From assembly GCA_022841475.1 (NCBI GenBank), contig JALHRJ010000011.1, forward strand, positions 1 to 64,000: 64,000 bases of DNA. The letters run 5' to 3'. This stretch comes from Cyclobacteriaceae bacterium (GTDB lineage Bacteria; Bacteroidota; Bacteroidia; Cytophagales; Cyclobacteriaceae). Position 1 is the stretch's first letter, and every line of letters begins with the position of its first letter. The notes below the pieces were generated by a model, which made no database searches, was not told where the DNA came from, and saw only the letters and a program-made list of their open reading frames with translations. Below are positions 61,913 to 64,000 of this stretch, piece by piece. The translations under genes were made by a program, and so were the position numbers.

Positions 61913-62962
61913 ATGAAAAATGCTACTGCTTTTCTGGTCACACTCGCCACGCTCTTCGCGCTCACCATCGTAAGCCTGCTATATCTGCTTTCAGATAAAC
62001 AAGTGAACCACCGCTATGCAAGCTTTGAGCGCCACTTCATAAAAGATACACTAACACCAACACATTCGCTCAACCTGAAATACACCGGATACTACTTTGC
62101 AGGAAACACTCCCCACACGCTTTACCTCGGCAATACAAAATCTCCTGCGCACCTTGTGGCTATTGATGCTACACTTAAAGACACGCTAAATCATACCCTA
62201 CAGGTTAGCACAGATAGTCTCACCTTTCGTGCCATACGCGTTGCAGTCGATTCTCCATTTTACTATTTAAGTGATGGTTCCAAACCCTTTATCTATCGCG
62301 GTGCATTAGGAGGTGTGGCCACTCCGTGGATAACCGATGCGCGCTTTACCAAAGCTATTCCGATCTCGTCTAACTCTGCCATCCTTATTTCTATTCTTTC
62401 TTATGAAAACACTTTTGTGAAAAAGACTCGGGGCAAGTCTGCAGAAATGCATCCCGATATTTTAGAAGAACAAGGTGAAGGGATCTTCAGCACCGATGGC
62501 ATGTTGCTGCATGACAAGGAAACCGCACGCACCATCTATGTCTATTACTATCGCAATGAATATATCGTTCTGGATACAACACTGCACGAGGTGCTGCGCG
62601 GTAACACAATTGACACCATCAGGCAAGCACAAATTAAGACAGCACTCATCACCTCAAAAAATTCCCGCACGCTAGCTGCGCCAGCTCTCAAAGTAAATAA
62701 CCACGGTGCCGCGAGCCGCAACTTATTATATGTGCAATCCAACCTGCTCGCGAAAAATGAAAATGTAAAAACCTTTGAACAATCATCAGTAACCGATATC
62801 TATAACCTAACCACACAGTCTTATTTATATAGCTTTTACCTACCTGCTTTTAACAAGAAGAAAGCAACAGAATTTGTGTGCGTGACAGATAATCTCTACG
62901 CATTGCATGGATCCTACCTGGTGCGTTACCAGCTGCCAGGAGATAAAAATATTGTACAATAA
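61913..62962 (+). CDS. Single-pass membrane protein of unknown function
   Basis: A 349-residue protein with one N-terminal helix (ATAFLVTLATLFALTIVSLLYLL) and a ~320-residue extracytoplasmic region with repeating strands resembling a six- or seven-bladed propeller (LYLGNTKSPAHLVAID, ILISILSYENTF, TIYVYYYRNEYIVLD). Not recognised. It lies between the MauE-like and DUF6520 genes, a recurring trio in this phylum. Confidence 0.65.
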   Translation: MKNATAFLVTLATLFALTIVSLLYLLSDKQVNHRYASFERHFIKDTLTPTHSLNLKYTGYYFAGNTPHTLYLGNTKSPAHLVAIDATLKDTLNHTLQVSTDSLTFRAIRVAVDSPFYYLSDGSKPFIYRGALGGVATPWITDARFTKAIPISSNSAILISILSYENTFVKKTRGKSAEMHPDILEEQGEGIFSTDGMLLHDKETARTIYVYYYRNEYIVLDTTLHEVLRGNTIDTIRQAQIKTALITSKNSRTLAAPALKVNNHGAASRNLLYVQSNLLAKNENVKTFEQSSVTDIYNLTTQSYLYSFYLPAFNKKKATEFVCVTDNLYALHGSYLVRYQLPGDKNIVQ

Positions 62963-63039
62963 CTCCGGTGCAGTGGCCACTACCCGGAGCAGGAATGCTG
63001 ATGCCTGAATCAAGTAAGCACAATGTAAATTCTTACTTT

Positions 63040-63318
63040 ATGAAAAAGATTAAAATCATGTTACCCATGCTGGCGTTTCTCTTCGCCATTGCCAGCGCAT
63101 TCGCTACACAAAATGCCAGGGAAAGTGCCGGCACCACTTATTTCTGGGATAACTCAGGAACCTGCGTGGCCTGTGCGTCAGGACTCTCGATGGCGGATGA
63201 AGCAGTCTGCGATCCCAAGAATGACGGAGAAATTTGTCAGTGTCAAAACCCGGTTCAAAATGCAGGTATAAATCCGACTGCGTTAGACTGTGAGCCTGTC
63301 AGATATCCCAAAGAGTAG
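63040..63318 (+). CDS. DUF6520-like small secreted cysteine-rich protein
   Basis: A 92-residue protein from ATG 63040: signal peptide MLPMLAFLFAIASAFA, then a short mature part with NARESAGTTYFWDNSGTCVACASG and further cysteines in VCDPKNDGEICQCQNP. This matches the DUF6520 family pattern of Bacteroidota. The upstream 24 codons of the longer ORF are rejected because they precede the signal peptide. Follows the MauE-like gene that may oxidise its cysteines. Confidence 0.75.
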   Translation: MKKIKIMLPMLAFLFAIASAFATQNARESAGTTYFWDNSGTCVACASGLSMADEAVCDPKNDGEICQCQNPVQNAGINPTALDCEPVRYPKE

Positions 63319-63341
63319 TGCTGAACACCGGGAGTTGAAAC

Positions 63342-64000
63342 CTAACTCCCGGTTCTTTTCTGTAATGCAGTTTCTATTTCAGCTAGCATGTGCTGCCAAT
63401 GTAAAATCAGCATTTCATCTTTCGCCTTCTTCAGGTTCAACCGAACCTGCTTCCTCCAATCCATCAGCGCCTGACGCGCCACCAATGTAAGCTCATAACT
63501 TTGAAAAGTAGTTGAAGCATTTCCGGTTAAAATATCGGTTGCAAAGTTGATCATTATCTGATGCAAGTTGAACTCCATTGCATTCGCCTGAAGCCGATTC
63601 TTAAAAACCAGTTCTCCGGTTTCACGCATTAACGCCAATGCCTGCTCTGACTTTCCCATACTGATAAAATAAGACGAACGTTTAAACACGATGTCATATA
63701 AAACTTTTTTTTGTAGGTCATTCAACTCACTGTTTATAAATGACCGACTACCAATTTTATGAAGTGCTTGTTCATTGATGAGCCAGTCTGGTGATTTAAA
63801 AAAATACAAATCAAAAAATGCCAGCGATGATGTTTGCAAATCTGCATACCCTTCTTGCGACACTCTCGTAGGCATCCATTCCATCAACACATTCTCTACA
63901 TAAACACCATATTGTTTAAGCACCTTCAAATAAATTTTCTTCAGCTGTTCTTTATCAGTTGCTCCCGACCAGGGTTCCAGATTTTGAATAATCAATTGTA
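63342..64000 (-). CDS. Helical protein of unknown function, N-terminus beyond window
   Basis: At least 217 codons on the reverse strand with no stop before the window edge, so the start lies outside. The chain is all-helical with TPR-like spacing (YDIVFKRSSYFISMGKSEQALALMRETGELVF), perhaps the C-terminal half of a sensor or regulator. Not recognised. Confidence 0.55.
   Translation of the reverse strand, partial: QLIIQNLEPWSGATDKEQLKKIYLKVLKQYGVYVENVLMEWMPTRVSQEGYADLQTSSLAFFDLYFFKSPDWLINEQALHKIGSRSFINSELNDLQKKVLYDIVFKRSSYFISMGKSEQALALMRETGELVFKNRLQANAMEFNLHQIMINFATDILTGNASTTFQSYELTLVARQALMDWRKQVRLNLKKAKDEMLILHWQHMLAEIETALQKRTGS

Noticed and set aside
1-64000. CRISPR array or restriction-modification genes
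   Set aside because: No regularly spaced repeats and no methyltransferase or nuclease motifs of that type were seen.

Overview
The window is a 64 kb stretch of a Bacteroidota chromosome, most likely from the Cytophagales (inferred, not searched). Evidence for this is the set of families (AraC and LytTR regulators with membrane-embedded N-termini, TonB-type CarboxypepD_reg repeats, a T9SS-like C-terminal domain, DUF6520, IntDOT-type integrase), the moderate GC content, and promoters with TTTG / TAnnTTTG elements such as the one before tRNA-Ser. No rRNA operon or CRISPR array is seen.

Region 1 (1-28.1 kb) looks like ordinary host chromosome. It carries AraC- and LytTR-type regulators, outer-membrane barrels, lipoproteins (an S41 peptidase and a serine hydrolase), an M20-type amidohydrolase, an acyltransferase, an AspT/YidE-like transporter and a LytS/LytR-type two-component pair. 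A compact reverse operon runs vapB-like antitoxin, vapC-like toxin, class I aminotransferase, heptose-phosphate kinase. Further genes are recR, clpS, a sodium:solute symporter and an alkyltransferase-like protein without the reactive cysteine. GC-rich or palindromic intergenic repeats occur at about 10-70, 2211-2273 and 17760-17860.

Region 2 (28.2 to about 60.5 kb) looks like an integrated element. It starts at a tRNA-Ser(UGA) gene followed at once by an IntDOT-like tyrosine recombinase, and it ends with a mobilization module (HTH protein, winged-helix-like protein, CHC2/toprim primase, 4-TM zinc-finger protein, MobC, relaxase, RadC). Degraded genes are scattered through it (nucleotidyltransferase, S41 peptidase, DUF488, chemoreceptor-like protein, pirin). 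No second copy of the tRNA 3' end was found by eye, so the right boundary is not fixed.

The cargo of region 2 is a stress and low-oxygen/nitric-oxide island. An Rrf2 regulator precedes a cbb3-type oxidase (CcoN plus a two-heme CcoO/CcoP-like fusion), three small proteins, a truncated haemoglobin, a cupin, the di-iron repair protein RIC, a CxxC protein, a hemerythrin and a 2Fe-2S ferredoxin. The same 24-bp operator lies in front of both the rrf2 gene and ccoN. Downstream are TerC, a sensor kinase with a sigma-54 NtrC-type regulator, OsmC, two HPF-type ribosome hibernation factors, a phosphoribosyltransferase, a universal stress protein, a Rnk/GreA-like factor behind a near-consensus sigma-54 promoter, a deaminase-like protein without the catalytic glutamate, MscS, aconitase, Dps, a DsbA-like protein and DoxX. 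Together these resemble a portable hypoxia/nitrosative-stress survival package.

Region 3 (60.6-64 kb) holds an ECF sigma factor read leftwards and a MauE-like / large hypothetical / DUF6520 cassette read rightwards, followed by a gene cut by the window edge. The most unusual observations are the paired Rrf2 operators, a 122-codon gene embedded out of frame in the relaxase gene, a candidate oriT before mobC, a TGAACAT-type inverted repeat shared by the two likely ends of the element, and the sigma-54 promoter in the stress cluster.
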